This document shows positions 1-10,072 of a stretch of DNA of 64,000 nucleotides, piece by piece (within the stretch, counting starts at the first letter, position 1; every line of letters begins with the position of its first letter). Source of the stretch: Kiloniella laminariae DSM 19542 (GTDB taxonomy: Bacteria; Pseudomonadota; Alphaproteobacteria; Kiloniellales; Kiloniellaceae); contig NZ_KB893134.1 in the NCBI RefSeq assembly GCF_000374005.1, positions 166,681-230,680 on the forward strand, written 5' to 3'. The notes under the pieces are model-generated. The model did no database searches and had not been told where the DNA came from. It was given only the letters and a program-made list of their open reading frames with translations. A program made the translations under genes and the position numbers.

Positions 1-1376
1 TATCCCTGCCCCTGATTCTGGCAACTTTACTGATTGTTTCCGCCTGTCAAACAACCATGAAAACAGGACCTGACGCAACGGTTGAAGAACCGCCTGTCGC
101 AGAATCGACCACGGATGCTGAAACAACGCAAACCGAACAGGATGCTTTTGAGGCACTGGAAGCTGAAGGCGCGACGGAACAGGAACCTTTTGCGGATCTG
201 CAGAACCAGCCTCTGATCATCGGGGACTATAAAACCAAGGTCGGTGTTCTGCTGCCTCTCAGCGGTCGGCACCAAGAGGTTGGTCAGGCGCTGATGAACG
301 CGGCCCAGCTGGCCCTGTTCGATCTGGCGGGTGAAAAATTTGAGCTTGTGGTGCGCGATACTGCCGGCACAGCAGATGGTGCGCGTCGGGCTATGGAAGC
401 AGTATTGCAGGAAAAAGTTGATCTTGTGATCGGGCCGTTGTTTGCCACGTCGGTTTCGGCGATTACACCTCTGGCACGGGCGGCAGGCGTCAGTGTTCTG
501 TCTTTTTCCAATGACCAGGCGGTTGCAGGTAACGGCATCTATGTTTTGGGCCTGACGCCGGAAGAACAGATTCGCCGGGTTGTTGATTATGCCGCTTCGC
601 AGGGCGTGCGCCGGGTGGCGGTCTTTGCCCCGGATGACGACTATGGGCGACGGGTTGTCAGTGCCTTGCAGATTCAGTCCTACGGATCAGGAGTCGAGTT
701 GGCAAAACTGAGTTTCTTCAATCCGAATGACCCGGATCTCAATGACGAGGTCAAGGCGATTGCCAGCTATGACCAGCGTCATCAAGCCCTGATTTCCCAT
801 CGGGCCCAGCTTCGGGCTAAAGGAGATGCAGCCTCGCTCAAAGCTCTGCGTCGCCTGACCGGACGCGATACCCTCAACCCGCCGGGCTACGATGCGATTA
901 TTGTTCCGACCGGGGGCAAGCAGTTACTGACTATTGCTCCTTTGATGAACTATTACGATATTGATCCCAGCCAGGTTAAATATATTGGAACCGCCCTGTG
1001 GAATAATCCGAAGCTGGGCCGGGAACCTGCCTTGGTAGGCAGCTGGTATGCTTCTCCGTCGCCAGCTCACTGGGATGGTTTCAGTAACCGCTATCAAACT
1101 CTTTATGGCAAAGAGCCGCCGCGTCTCGTGACTTTGGCCTATGATTCAGTGGCGCTGGCTGCTGTTGTTGCAAGGCAGGCAGAAAGCCAATCCATCAAGA
1201 CCAGTTATTCACAGCAGGTTTTGACCAACCCACAGGGCTTTTCCGGACTGGATGGTGTGTTCCGGCTGCATCCCGATGGCCGTAGCGAACGCGGACTTGC
1301 CGTGCTGACACTCAAAAGGGATCTGATTGAAGTGGTTGATCCGGCACCAGCCAGTTTTGCGCCTCTGGTCAACTAG
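1..1376 (+). CDS. LpoA-like penicillin-binding protein activator, lipoprotein (5' truncated)
   Basis: The reading frame is already open at base 3. It encodes a hydrophobic stretch (LPLILATLLIVSAC) ending in a lipobox VSAC before the first in-window ATG at 57, so the true start lies upstream of the window and the mature protein is probably an outer-membrane lipoprotein. After an acidic, low-complexity linker comes a type 1 periplasmic-binding-protein fold beginning VGVLLPLSG and continuing through DLVIGPLF and RRVAVFAPDDDYG. This is the architecture of the alphaproteobacterial 'penicillin-binding protein activator' family, related to LpoA and to amino-acid-binding ABC receptors. No transporter genes follow, which favours a cell-wall role over solute uptake. 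It ends 9 bp before the metal sensor gene. The family is confident; the precise function is inferred from family membership. Confidence 0.8.
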   Translation, partial: SLPLILATLLIVSACQTTMKTGPDATVEEPPVAESTTDAETTQTEQDAFEALEAEGATEQEPFADLQNQPLIIGDYKTKVGVLLPLSGRHQEVGQALMNAAQLALFDLAGEKFELVVRDTAGTADGARRAMEAVLQEKVDLVIGPLFATSVSAITPLARAAGVSVLSFSNDQAVAGNGIYVLGLTPEEQIRRVVDYAASQGVRRVAVFAPDDDYGRRVVSALQIQSYGSGVELAKLSFFNPNDPDLNDEVKAIASYDQRHQALISHRAQLRAKGDAASLKALRRLTGRDTLNPPGYDAIIVPTGGKQLLTIAPLMNYYDIDPSQVKYIGTALWNNPKLGREPALVGSWYASPSPAHWDGFSNRYQTLYGKEPPRLVTLAYDSVALAAVVARQAESQSIKTSYSQQVLTNPQGFSGLDGVFRLHPDGRSERGLAVLTLKRDLIEVVDPAPASFAPLVN

Positions 1377-1385
1377 GTCAGGCTG

Positions 1386-1769
1386 ATGAGCACAGCAAAT
1401 AAGCATGAGGACTGTTTGCCCGGCGAAGGAGAAGCCGTTAGCGAACAAGATTGCTGTGCCGGGTTGCCGTACCTTGATCGTGCGGGGCTGGAAAGCCTGA
1501 GCGGCATTTTTCACACTCTCGGGGACGAGGGGCGTCTCAGGCTTTGTCTCTGCTGTTTTGCGCAGGCCTGTTCGGTTTCCGAACTTTCGCAGGCAACAGG
1601 TCAGTCCCAGTCTCTTACCAGTCATAACCTGAGGCAGCTCCGTGATGCCCGGATACTGGTCGCGCGCAAAGATGGCCGGCGTGTGCTCTATGAACTGGCT
1701 GACCAGCATATCAGACATGTTATTGCCGATATGGCGCATCATGTTCTGGAAGAGAACGCTCCTCAGTGA
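1386..1769 (+). CDS. SmtB/ArsR-family metal-sensing transcriptional repressor
   Basis: This 127-residue winged-helix protein has an HTH around residues 62-90 (SVSELSQATGQSQSLTSHNL) and a wing with KDGRRVLYEL. The final helix carries D106-x-H108-x10-H119-xx-E122, the spacing of the alpha5 zinc site of SmtB, ZiaR and CzrA. Extra cysteines sit at 10, 23, 24, 54, 56, 57 and 62, so a second thiolate site near the HTH (the alpha3N type) is possible. Such proteins leave the DNA when they bind Zn, Cd or Co. The likely target is the metal ATPase promoter at 4494-4543, which has matching ATATGAA-N6-TTCATAT sites. The gene follows the lipoprotein gene by 9 bp and may be co-transcribed with it; I see no operator in front of it. 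The metal is inferred. Confidence 0.88.
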   Translation: MSTANKHEDCLPGEGEAVSEQDCCAGLPYLDRAGLESLSGIFHTLGDEGRLRLCLCCFAQACSVSELSQATGQSQSLTSHNLRQLRDARILVARKDGRRVLYELADQHIRHVIADMAHHVLEENAPQ

Positions 1770-1925
1770 GCTGTATAGTTTTCGCCAGGTTATTTTTCCT
1801 GTTAATTTTCAATCTGGTTTCTGATTAACAGCCAGAGGCAATCTACAGAATTTCCAGTTTGCGAATGGCAGAGATTCCCCTGCTGTGTATAGTGAGGCAG
1901 ATTTGTCTTCTCTCAAGGGATGAAA

Positions 1926-2494
1926 ATGTTGTCACTGAGTACACTTGCCCTGATCGGTATCGGGGGTTTTCTGGTTCTGTTTCTCTGGGCGGTTGCCATC
2001 TACAACAAGCTGGTACGCTACCGACAACAGGCAGCTGAGGGCTGGAGCGGTATTGACGTTCAGCTCAAACGCCGGGCCAACCTTATTCCCAATCTGGTTG
2101 AAACGGTCAAAGGCTATGCGAGCCATGAAAAATCGACCCTTGAGGCGGTAACAGAATCCCGGGCGCGTTGCACAGATGCTGTACGGGGAGCTGTTCCGGA
2201 ACGGGGAGCGGCAGAAGGGCTATTGTCACAGGCTCTGGTCGGGCTCTTTGCAGTGGTGGAAGATTATCCTGATCTCAAGGCCGATGAGAGTTTTCTTGGA
2301 TTGCAAAAATCCCTTTCGGAAATTGAGGACAATATCCAGATGGCCCGGCGTTATTACAATGGTACGGTCAGGATTCTGAATATTGCGGTAGAATCCTTTC
2401 CCGATGTGTTGATCGCCCGGCAGTTTCGTTTTGAACGGGCGGAATATTTTCAGATAGAAGATTCACACGACAGGCAGGTTCCGGGGGTAGCATT

Positions 2495-2498
<4 letters not shown>
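1926..2498 (+). CDS. LemA family membrane protein
   Basis: The N-terminus is one hydrophobic helix (about residues 5-25) followed by YNKLVRYRQQAAEGW and a helical domain with RRANLIPNLVETVKGYASHE, the hallmark of LemA proteins. About 190 residues is normal for the family. LemA proteins are membrane-anchored helical bundles of unclear biochemical role, often encoded beside DUF2207 or TPM-domain proteins, as here. ATG 1926 is chosen because AAGGGA lies five bases upstream; ATG 1920 is in frame but too close to that site. The stop overlaps the next start (ATGA at 2495-2498), so the two are probably translationally coupled. Nothing in the protein suggests metal binding, despite its position between a metal sensor and a metal pump. 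Confidence 0.88.
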
Positions 2499-4483
<1,985 letters not shown>

Positions 4484-4493
4484 AAGACCGGGC

Positions 4494-4522
4494 TTGACGA
4501 ATCATATATATGAAAATATATT
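4494..4522 (+). promoter_or_regulatory. sigma70-like promoter of the metal ATPase gene
   Basis: TTGACG at 4494-4499 and TATATT at 4517-4522 are separated by exactly 17 bp. Transcription would begin near 4529, giving a leader of about 25 nt before the ATG at 4554. The -10 box lies inside the first of two SmtB-type palindromes. Confidence 0.65.
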
Positions 4523-4543
4523 CATATGAATAATTATTCATAT
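4508..4543 (+). promoter_or_regulatory. two tandem overlapping SmtB/ArsR-type operators
   Basis: Two 20-bp sites of form ATATGAA-N6-TTCATAT share the four bases ATAT at 4524-4527. Site 1 (4508-4527) has one mismatched pair between its arms. Site 2 (4524-4543), ATATGAATAATTATTCATAT, is a perfect palindrome. Site 1 covers the spacer and -10 box; site 2 covers the predicted transcription start. The pattern matches the imperfect inverted repeats bound by SmtB/ZiaR/CzrA-class repressors, one of which is encoded at 1386-1769. Confidence 0.75.
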
Positions 4544-4553
4544 TAGGTGTCTC

Positions 4554-7019
4554 ATGCAACAAAGTCTCTCCCTGTCTGACTATATGCCCGAAGCAGCCAA
4601 CTGTGGTGACTGTCGGGAAAAAATAAGCGAGGGAATGTCCGCGATTCCCGGTGTTACGCAAATCGAGGTGACGCGTAACAGTGTCAGCTGGCTAGGCACG
4701 GATGGCTTAAAGACTGCCGTAGAGAAGTTGCTAGGGGAGCTGAAAGACCGTCATCATCACCGGACCTGGTCAGTGCAGGGAATGGATTGCCCCAGCTGTG
4801 CCAAGAGTATTGAAAAGGCGATAGAACGCCAGCCGGGGGTCCACTTCGGGCGGATTACCTTTGCCCGGGAGAGACTCTCAGTTGATTTTGACCCGGCTGA
4901 GATTTCCCAGGAACAGATAAAAGGCGTTGTCACCGGGCTTGGTTACAGCCTTGCCGAGATAACGGCCAAGGGGAAGTTGCAGCCTGAAGCCGCTGTTTCG
5001 AGCAGCTGCTGTGCTTCTTCTCAAGTGGCGACAGGATGTGCCGGGGCAAAGCACAGTGCAGTCCATGGAGACAGCCATGATCATGCAGACCAGAAGGCAG
5101 GAAAGATCCCGTCAACAGCATCGGGATTTTTCCGCGATCCGGCCTGGCGCAAAGTTGTCCTGACCGGGCTGGTTCTGCTGGCTGCGGTCGCTCTGTCTGA
5201 ACTGTTGCCAACATTTTTTGAGGGACAGGCGCGGGTTTTCTATAGTGTGGCCGCGCTGATCGGTCTGCTGCCGATCCTGAAAAATACTTTTCGCTCGCTG
5301 CGTTTTGGCCAGTACTTCGGGATTCAGACTCTGATGTCTGTGGCCGCAATCGGGGCGCTGGTTATTGGTGAAGCACTGGAAGCCTCCATGGTGCTGTTTC
5401 TGTTTCTGATCGGTGAGGCGCTGGAGAAGCAGGCTGCGAGCAAAGCCCGGGAGGGTATCTCTCTGTTGCTCAACCTGCAGCCGCGAACGGCTCATCTGGT
5501 GCATCTGGGGGGAACAGACGATGCTCATGAGGCGGGTGATCACAGTCATGAAGTACCTGCCGAGAGTCTGTCGGTTGGTAATGTGATCGAGGTTCGGCCG
5601 GGGGAAAGGTTGCCTGCGGATGGCGAGATCCTGGGCGAGCTGGCAATTCTTGATGAATCAGCCCTGACCGGAGAGTCGATGCCGCGCAACCGGGAAAGGG
5701 GCGAGACGGCTTTTGCCGGGGCGCTGGTGCTCGAACGGTTGGCCCGTTTCAGGGTTACGTCAGAAGCCGGGGATAACACGCTTGACCGTATTGTGCGGAT
5801 GATCGAGGAATCCGAGGCACACAAAGCCCCGGTGGCCCGCTTTATTGATCGTTTTTCCAGTATCTATACCCCCCTGATGATGCTGGTTTCGCTGCTGGTT
5901 GCGGTTGTACCGCCCCTGTTGTTTGGCGGCGACTGGAGCAGCTGGATCTACAAGTCACTGACATTGCTGATTATCTCCTGCCCTTGTGCGCTGGTGATCT
6001 CGGTCCCTGCTGCGGTGACTTCTTCGCTGGCTGCTGCGGCGCGAAGTGGCCTTCTGATCAAGGGCGGGGCGGCGCTGGAAGCTCTTTCCCGGGCAAAAAC
6101 CATTGCCTTTGACAAAACCGGGACTCTGACCGAAGGACGTCCCCAGATTACCGACGTTGTGGTCACACAGGGCGAGGAAACAGAACTGCTGGCGCTGGTT
6201 GCTGCAGTTGAGCGTGGATCAGGCCATCCCCTGGCCAGAGCGTTGGTCAGTTATGTGGAAGGCCGGAAGATTGCCATTCCAGCGGTAGAAGATGCCCAGA
6301 CAATTGCCGGAAAAGCAGCCAGGGGGCGGGTCGGGCAAAGGGAGGTGATGGTGGGATCACCGAAACATTCTGCCGCGCTTCTGGTTGCTGCGCCGGAGCT
6401 GGGGCACCAACTGGCTGAGCTGGAAGAGGCTGGCAAGACGGTGGTGGTGGTCACGGTTGATGATCAGCTTTGTGGTTTGATTGCCCTGCGGGATGAACCG
6501 CGGGCCACGGCGATATCCGTGATCGGGGAGCTGGCAGGGCTTGGTCTGAAAACGGTGATGTTGACCGGAGATAACGCGCGGACGGCGAAGGCGCTTGGCC
6601 AGGAACTGGGTTTAAACGTTCGGGCAGAGCTGTTGCCGCAGGATAAACTGACCGAGATTAACCAGCTTTCGCTGGAAGGTTCTGTGGTGATGGTTGGCGA
6701 CGGCATTAACGACGCCCCGGCACTCAAGATTGCCGAGGTGGGGATTGCCATGGGCGGGGGGACGGATGTGGCCCTGGAGGCCGCGGATATTGCCCTGATG
6801 GAAAACCGTCTTGAATCTCTTCCTGCCCTGTTGCGCCGGGCGCGGGCGACCATGGCGAATATACATCAAAATGTTGCCCTAGCGCTGGGGCTCAAGGGCC
6901 TGTTTCTGGTGACAACCCTGCTGGGTATGACAGGCTTGTGGATGGCCGTGGTGGCCGATACTGGGGCAACTGTGCTGGTCACCCTCAATGCCCTGCGGCT
7001 GCTGAACCGCAGGGCATAG
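4554..7019 (+). CDS. zntA: heavy-metal P1B-type ATPase (ZntA-like Zn/Cd/Pb exporter)
   Basis: This 821-residue inner-membrane pump exports divalent soft metals using ATP. Two N-terminal HMA-like modules are visible. The first is degenerate, with CGDC at 17-20; the second is canonical, with GMDCPSC at 76-82. A Cys/His-rich linker follows (CC, then HGDSHDHADQ), and another His-rich loop (HEAGDHSHE) sits in the actuator region. Catalytic signatures are CPC at 476-478 in the metal-binding membrane helix, the phosphorylation motif DKTGT from D520, the HP dipeptide at 558-559 and GDGIND at 715-720. CPC with C-terminal helices of the ZntA type favours Zn/Cd/Pb over Cu. It has its own promoter with tandem SmtB-type operators. 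The stop is 6 bp from the convergent GDPD stop and I see no terminator between them. Confidence 0.93.
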   Translation: MQQSLSLSDYMPEAANCGDCREKISEGMSAIPGVTQIEVTRNSVSWLGTDGLKTAVEKLLGELKDRHHHRTWSVQGMDCPSCAKSIEKAIERQPGVHFGRITFARERLSVDFDPAEISQEQIKGVVTGLGYSLAEITAKGKLQPEAAVSSSCCASSQVATGCAGAKHSAVHGDSHDHADQKAGKIPSTASGFFRDPAWRKVVLTGLVLLAAVALSELLPTFFEGQARVFYSVAALIGLLPILKNTFRSLRFGQYFGIQTLMSVAAIGALVIGEALEASMVLFLFLIGEALEKQAASKAREGISLLLNLQPRTAHLVHLGGTDDAHEAGDHSHEVPAESLSVGNVIEVRPGERLPADGEILGELAILDESALTGESMPRNRERGETAFAGALVLERLARFRVTSEAGDNTLDRIVRMIEESEAHKAPVARFIDRFSSIYTPLMMLVSLLVAVVPPLLFGGDWSSWIYKSLTLLIISCPCALVISVPAAVTSSLAAAARSGLLIKGGAALEALSRAKTIAFDKTGTLTEGRPQITDVVVTQGEETELLALVAAVERGSGHPLARALVSYVEGRKIAIPAVEDAQTIAGKAARGRVGQREVMVGSPKHSAALLVAAPELGHQLAELEEAGKTVVVVTVDDQLCGLIALRDEPRATAISVIGELAGLGLKTVMLTGDNARTAKALGQELGLNVRAELLPQDKLTEINQLSLEGSVVMVGDGINDAPALKIAEVGIAMGGGTDVALEAADIALMENRLESLPALLRRARATMANIHQNVALALGLKGLFLVTTLLGMTGLWMAVVADTGATVLVTLNALRLLNRRA

Positions 7020-7025
7020 CAGAGG

Positions 7026-7964
7026 TCAGGCCCAGTTTTTGATCGAGAGAATTTTCTGGACGGCCTGGTAGTGATCGGTATTGAGCAGGGGAAAACCCTG
7101 CTGTACCGCCGTTTTATAGAGCCTCGGGTCAAGCTGGTCCGGGGCAAGACGGCGGTCTCCGCGCCCGAGATCGAGCAGGGCCGGGATGTTGTGTTCAGCC
7201 AGAGAAAGCGAGGCCCGGATATCGGGCAGATAGAGCCCGGCAAAGCCGATCAGCTGGTCCGGCTTTGCGCCGCTGTCGAGCACAGATTCCAGATCGGGCA
7301 GATCAAGTTCGGGAACAAAGGGCACAAAATAGACCAGATCGGGGGCAAACTTCAGGAATTTCAGCAGGTTTTTGCGGCCATAGGCGCTGACAATTACCCG
7401 GGCTTCGGCCTTGTGTTCCCTGATTTTGGCGATGACCTTTTTCGGGGAGGCTTCTTTGATATCGAGCCAGAGGACTGCGCCGCAAGATGACCAGACGAGA
7501 AAGTCGTCAAGCGAAGGAATCCGGTAGCTGGTCTGAGCCCCTTTGGCATCAAGAAGATGCAGGTTGTAGATGGTTTCAGCCGAGGTTTCCCGAACCGGGC
7601 CTTGTCCACTGGTGCCATTGTCGAGGGTTTTATCATGGATACAGAAGAGTTCCCCGTCTGCAGAGGTTCTGACATCAATCTCGATAATCGCCGGACCATT
7701 TCTCAGGACTTGATCAGCGCTTTCCAGGGCGCATTCCGGCCAGAGTCCAGTCGGGGAGTAGCCCGCGCGATGGGCAATGATCAGAGGCTGCTTCAGGGCA
7801 GAAAGCCGGGTGTAGCGGGAGAGCTCCTTGGGGGAGGAAAAGCGGCGGGCAAAGGTCGGGGACAACACAGAGGCCTCAACCAGATTGAGGCTTTGGGTTT
7901 TGTTGTCAGCGGTTGCAGAAAAAAAGGTCGGAAGAGAGGTCTTTAAAGAGGAATTGCGGGACAT
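7026..7964 (-). CDS. glycerophosphodiester phosphodiesterase family protein
   Basis: This 312-residue protein has the GDPD signature. H65-R66 sits in LIIAHRAGY, followed by E77 in WPECAL, E95-x-D97 in IIEIDV and H110-D111 in FCIHD. These correspond to the catalytic and metal-binding set of GDPD TIM barrels, which hydrolyse glycerophosphodiesters to glycerol 3-phosphate and an alcohol. The usual HRG..PEN is here HRAG..PEC, a conservative variant. About 60 residues precede the barrel without a clear signal peptide, so a cytoplasmic location is likely. The intergenic region upstream holds nested inverted repeats and one perfect Pho half-site (8005-8040), which would suit phosphate control, but that is inference. 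Confidence 0.88.
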   Translation of the reverse strand: MSRNSSLKTSLPTFFSATADNKTQSLNLVEASVLSPTFARRFSSPKELSRYTRLSALKQPLIIAHRAGYSPTGLWPECALESADQVLRNGPAIIEIDVRTSADGELFCIHDKTLDNGTSGQGPVRETSAETIYNLHLLDAKGAQTSYRIPSLDDFLVWSSCGAVLWLDIKEASPKKVIAKIREHKAEARVIVSAYGRKNLLKFLKFAPDLVYFVPFVPELDLPDLESVLDSGAKPDQLIGFAGLYLPDIRASLSLAEHNIPALLDLGRGDRRLAPDQLDPRLYKTAVQQGFPLLNTDHYQAVQKILSIKNWA

Positions 7965-8004
7965 GATGCTGATCTCTCGTGTGATCGGTCTTTGGTGCCC
8001 GCGC

Positions 8005-8040
8005 TGATAAAGGATCTTTATGACAGTTCTGTCTTTATCA
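8005..8040 (-). repeat. nested inverted repeats upstream of the GDPD gene
   Basis: TGATAAAG (8005-8012) can pair either with CTTTAT (8016-8021) or with CTTTATCA (8033-8040). Between the two partners lies GACAGTTCTGTC (8022-8033), itself an inverted repeat. On the minus strand the segment contains CTGTCAT, a perfect Pho-box half-site, but no good second half 11 bp away. It could be a mutually exclusive hairpin pair or an operator. Confidence 0.4.
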
Positions 8041-8060
8041 ACATGACGAAACGATGAAAC

Positions 8061-8891
8061 TCAGCTTTTTTCCATATGAAGGTATTTTTCCAACTGCTTG
8101 AGGACCAGTTCCAGTCTGGCTTCGGGAGGCGGCGGGGTTTGCGGGTCGATCAGTGGTTCGCAGAGAGGATCGAGAGCTGCATTCTGGAATTCTAGTGAAA
8201 GGCTTAGGCGCGGGCCCTGGGCTGTACGATGGCTCCTTCCGCCCCAATGGTAGAGGTCCTGGCGCCAGCCGAGCAGGGAGCCTGCTTTGGCCGGTAGGGC
8301 GAGGGCATCCTGAAGCCGGATCTGGCCCTGATCGGTCAGGAGTGGCTCATAAGTGTTTTCACAGCTTTTGGGCAAAATCGACATACAGCCATTTTGCAGG
8401 GTTGCGTCGGTCAGGGGCAGCCAGAGGCTGAGGGAGACCAGCATTTCCTGCCCATAGAGGTTGATGACGGACTGATCGGCAGAGTCGCGGTGCGGGGGCC
8501 AACCCGTTCCTTTTCCGGCTTCGATATACCAGGCCCAGAAGTGGGGCAGTATCCGGTACTGGTCCCCGAGATAGTGGGAAAGAAGAGGCCTGGCGCGGAG
8601 AAACAGCTGCCAGACTTCGTCGTAGAGATAGATAAAAGCCTGGGGCAGGTTGTGCTGCTGAAGGCGGGTCATCGCCTGGCGCAGCGGGGCCAGCTCTGAT
8701 TCCGGATAGAGCTCAGGACAAGAGAGATAACCGTCCTGCCAGAGAGTATCAGAGACCTGTTCCAGACAAGGCTCGTCAATTCCGGGCAGGGCGGGACTTT
8801 CCTTTGGGGTGTTGGTGATTGAAAGTTCCGGGTTGAGCTTGCGCCAGAAACCGAGATCCCTGCATTCGGGAGGGAGGGAGCAGGAAGGCAT
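8061..8891 (-). CDS. phytanoyl-CoA dioxygenase (PhyH) family protein
   Basis: This 276-residue protein has the Fe(II)/2-oxoglutarate facial triad H134-x-D136 in WPPHRDS and a distal His at H215 (DLYHWGGRS). R228 in GPRLSLSL is the probable 2-oxoglutarate anchor. The segment SLSLWLPLTDATLQNGCMSILP between them is typical of PhyH oxygenases. The substrate cannot be predicted, since family members hydroxylate varied lipids and small molecules. The gene lies 12 bp downstream of a small gene of unknown function (8904-9260) and probably shares its transcript. It may continue into the GDPD gene 96 bp further on, though inverted repeats intervene. A second PhyH gene is at 35537-36454. Confidence 0.82.
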   Translation of the reverse strand: MPSCSLPPECRDLGFWRKLNPELSITNTPKESPALPGIDEPCLEQVSDTLWQDGYLSCPELYPESELAPLRQAMTRLQQHNLPQAFIYLYDEVWQLFLRARPLLSHYLGDQYRILPHFWAWYIEAGKGTGWPPHRDSADQSVINLYGQEMLVSLSLWLPLTDATLQNGCMSILPKSCENTYEPLLTDQGQIRLQDALALPAKAGSLLGWRQDLYHWGGRSHRTAQGPRLSLSLEFQNAALDPLCEPLIDPQTPPPPEARLELVLKQLEKYLHMEKS

Positions 8892-8903
8892 GGGAAGACA
8901 AGC

Positions 8904-9260
8904 TCAGCTGGAAGAAGATGCAGTGAGGGCCCGGGCCAGGCTTGCGTCGAGAATCGCGCCGGCCATGGCTCTGGCGGTATCGGTCAGCAGCTTTCCGTCA
9001 TCAGTCTTGGGACCCTTGAGCTTTTCAAGAACATAGTCCTCTGGCAGATCAGGAATTTTCGCGGCGATAACATCAGGGTGAGCTTTGAGTTCCGCGATCA
9101 GGGCGATACAGCCAAGCCACTTGCGTACGAGAGTCTCAATCACCCGGTTTCTGTCTTCGGCGATGAAGGCGAGCTTCTGTTGATCCGAAAGTTCGGCAAA
9201 ACCTGCTTTTCTGGCGGCTTGTGACAGGATGATTTCGGCGGCTTTTTCCAGATTGATCAT
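8904..9260 (-). CDS. conserved-looking hypothetical protein, 118 aa
   Basis: I do not recognise this protein. It is predicted to be almost entirely alpha-helical and soluble, with no signal peptide, Cys pairs or metal motif. The middle contains RNRVIETLVRKWLGCIALIAEL and the tail is a short serine run. A strong ribosome-binding site (GAGAGGA, six bases before ATG 9260) supports it as a real gene. Its stop is 12 bp before the start of the PhyH oxygenase, so co-expression is likely. It could be a partner or structural protein for that enzyme, but nothing in the sequence shows this. Confidence 0.65.
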   Translation of the reverse strand: MINLEKAAEIILSQAARKAGFAELSDQQKLAFIAEDRNRVIETLVRKWLGCIALIAELKAHPDVIAAKIPDLPEDYVLEKLKGPKTDDGKLLTDTARAMAGAILDASLARALTASSSS

Positions 9261-9365
9261 GATTCCTCTCTCTTTATGGTCTTGTCCCAGAAACTCTGTG
9301 CCAAGGCAATCTCAATAAGACGGGGTCGCAAAAGTTAATATCAGATACAAAGCCCCTGAAGCTGA

Positions 9366-9890
9366 TTAGCAGTGTGAAGAGAGGTGCCGAAAGGTGGGAA
9401 AAGAACCATCGCTGGAGCTGAGGGAATAGCAGTAGGTCATGAAAAAATCCGGTACGGCAGCCGCAGTTTCATCGTCACGGGTAAAGGGCAGCATAAGGCG
9501 CAGGTATTCAAAGCTTTGCGGGTCCAGAGTATAGCTGACATGCCAGAGCCGGGGCTCTGCAGCCTCAAGAGTGATTTTGAATTCCTGGAAATGGTTCTGG
9601 TAAACTTCTGAGGGTGTGCCGTCGAGGATGCTCAGGCCGTGCAGATCTTCGTTGGAAGTCGCAGAAATTTCTGTGCCATCAAGACGGTAGATAAAATCCA
9701 GTGGCTGCTGGAGGACCTCTATGATGCAAATCCGCCCCAGATGTGTTTTAAAATCTGCGGGGTTCATTATTCTTTTTAACGGCAGTTTGTTCTCGGCCCG
9801 GTACAGATCCCATAGATCAAGCAAGGTCTGGATCTCCTGGGGAGCGCTATCCAGATCTACCAGTGCAGCATGATATTTATAATCGGCCAT
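9366..9890 (-). CDS. PAS_5 (DUF1457-like) domain protein
   Basis: The roughly 174-residue protein matches the layout of PAS_5 family proteins common in Rhodospirillales: LLDLWDLYRAENKLPLKR, then a core with LGRICIIEVL, FIYRLDGTEIS, and near the end FEYLRLMLPFTRDD and a variant VPDFFMTYCY. These are single PAS folds without an output domain and their ligand is unknown. ATG 9890 is preferred; an in-frame TTG at 9902 adds four residues, and neither has a strong ribosome-binding site. A second family member is at 61150-61710. The gene stands alone between hemW and the PhyH cluster. Confidence 0.72.
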   Translation of the reverse strand: MADYKYHAALVDLDSAPQEIQTLLDLWDLYRAENKLPLKRIMNPADFKTHLGRICIIEVLQQPLDFIYRLDGTEISATSNEDLHGLSILDGTPSEVYQNHFQEFKITLEAAEPRLWHVSYTLDPQSFEYLRLMLPFTRDDETAAAVPDFFMTYCYSLSSSDGSFPTFRHLSSHC

Positions 9891-10072
9891 TATATGTTTC
9901 AAACCTGCTGATCGTCAGAGCAGAACAGTTCGTGGTTGATTTCCCAGATTATCCACAAGGGCTGCTATCAATCATCACCTGCAACTATAGAGAAAAGCCC
10001 TTACTGATTCCTGAACAGTTCCAGGGGCTACTGTCAAAAAGATCAGCTTGCCTGCTGGCCTGTATTGCGGAA

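Noticed and set aside
1799..1831. CTGTTAAT/ATTAACAG inverted repeat as a terminator for the SmtB-like gene
   Set aside because: The stem is AT-rich with a 17-nt loop and no T-run, so I cannot call it a terminator.
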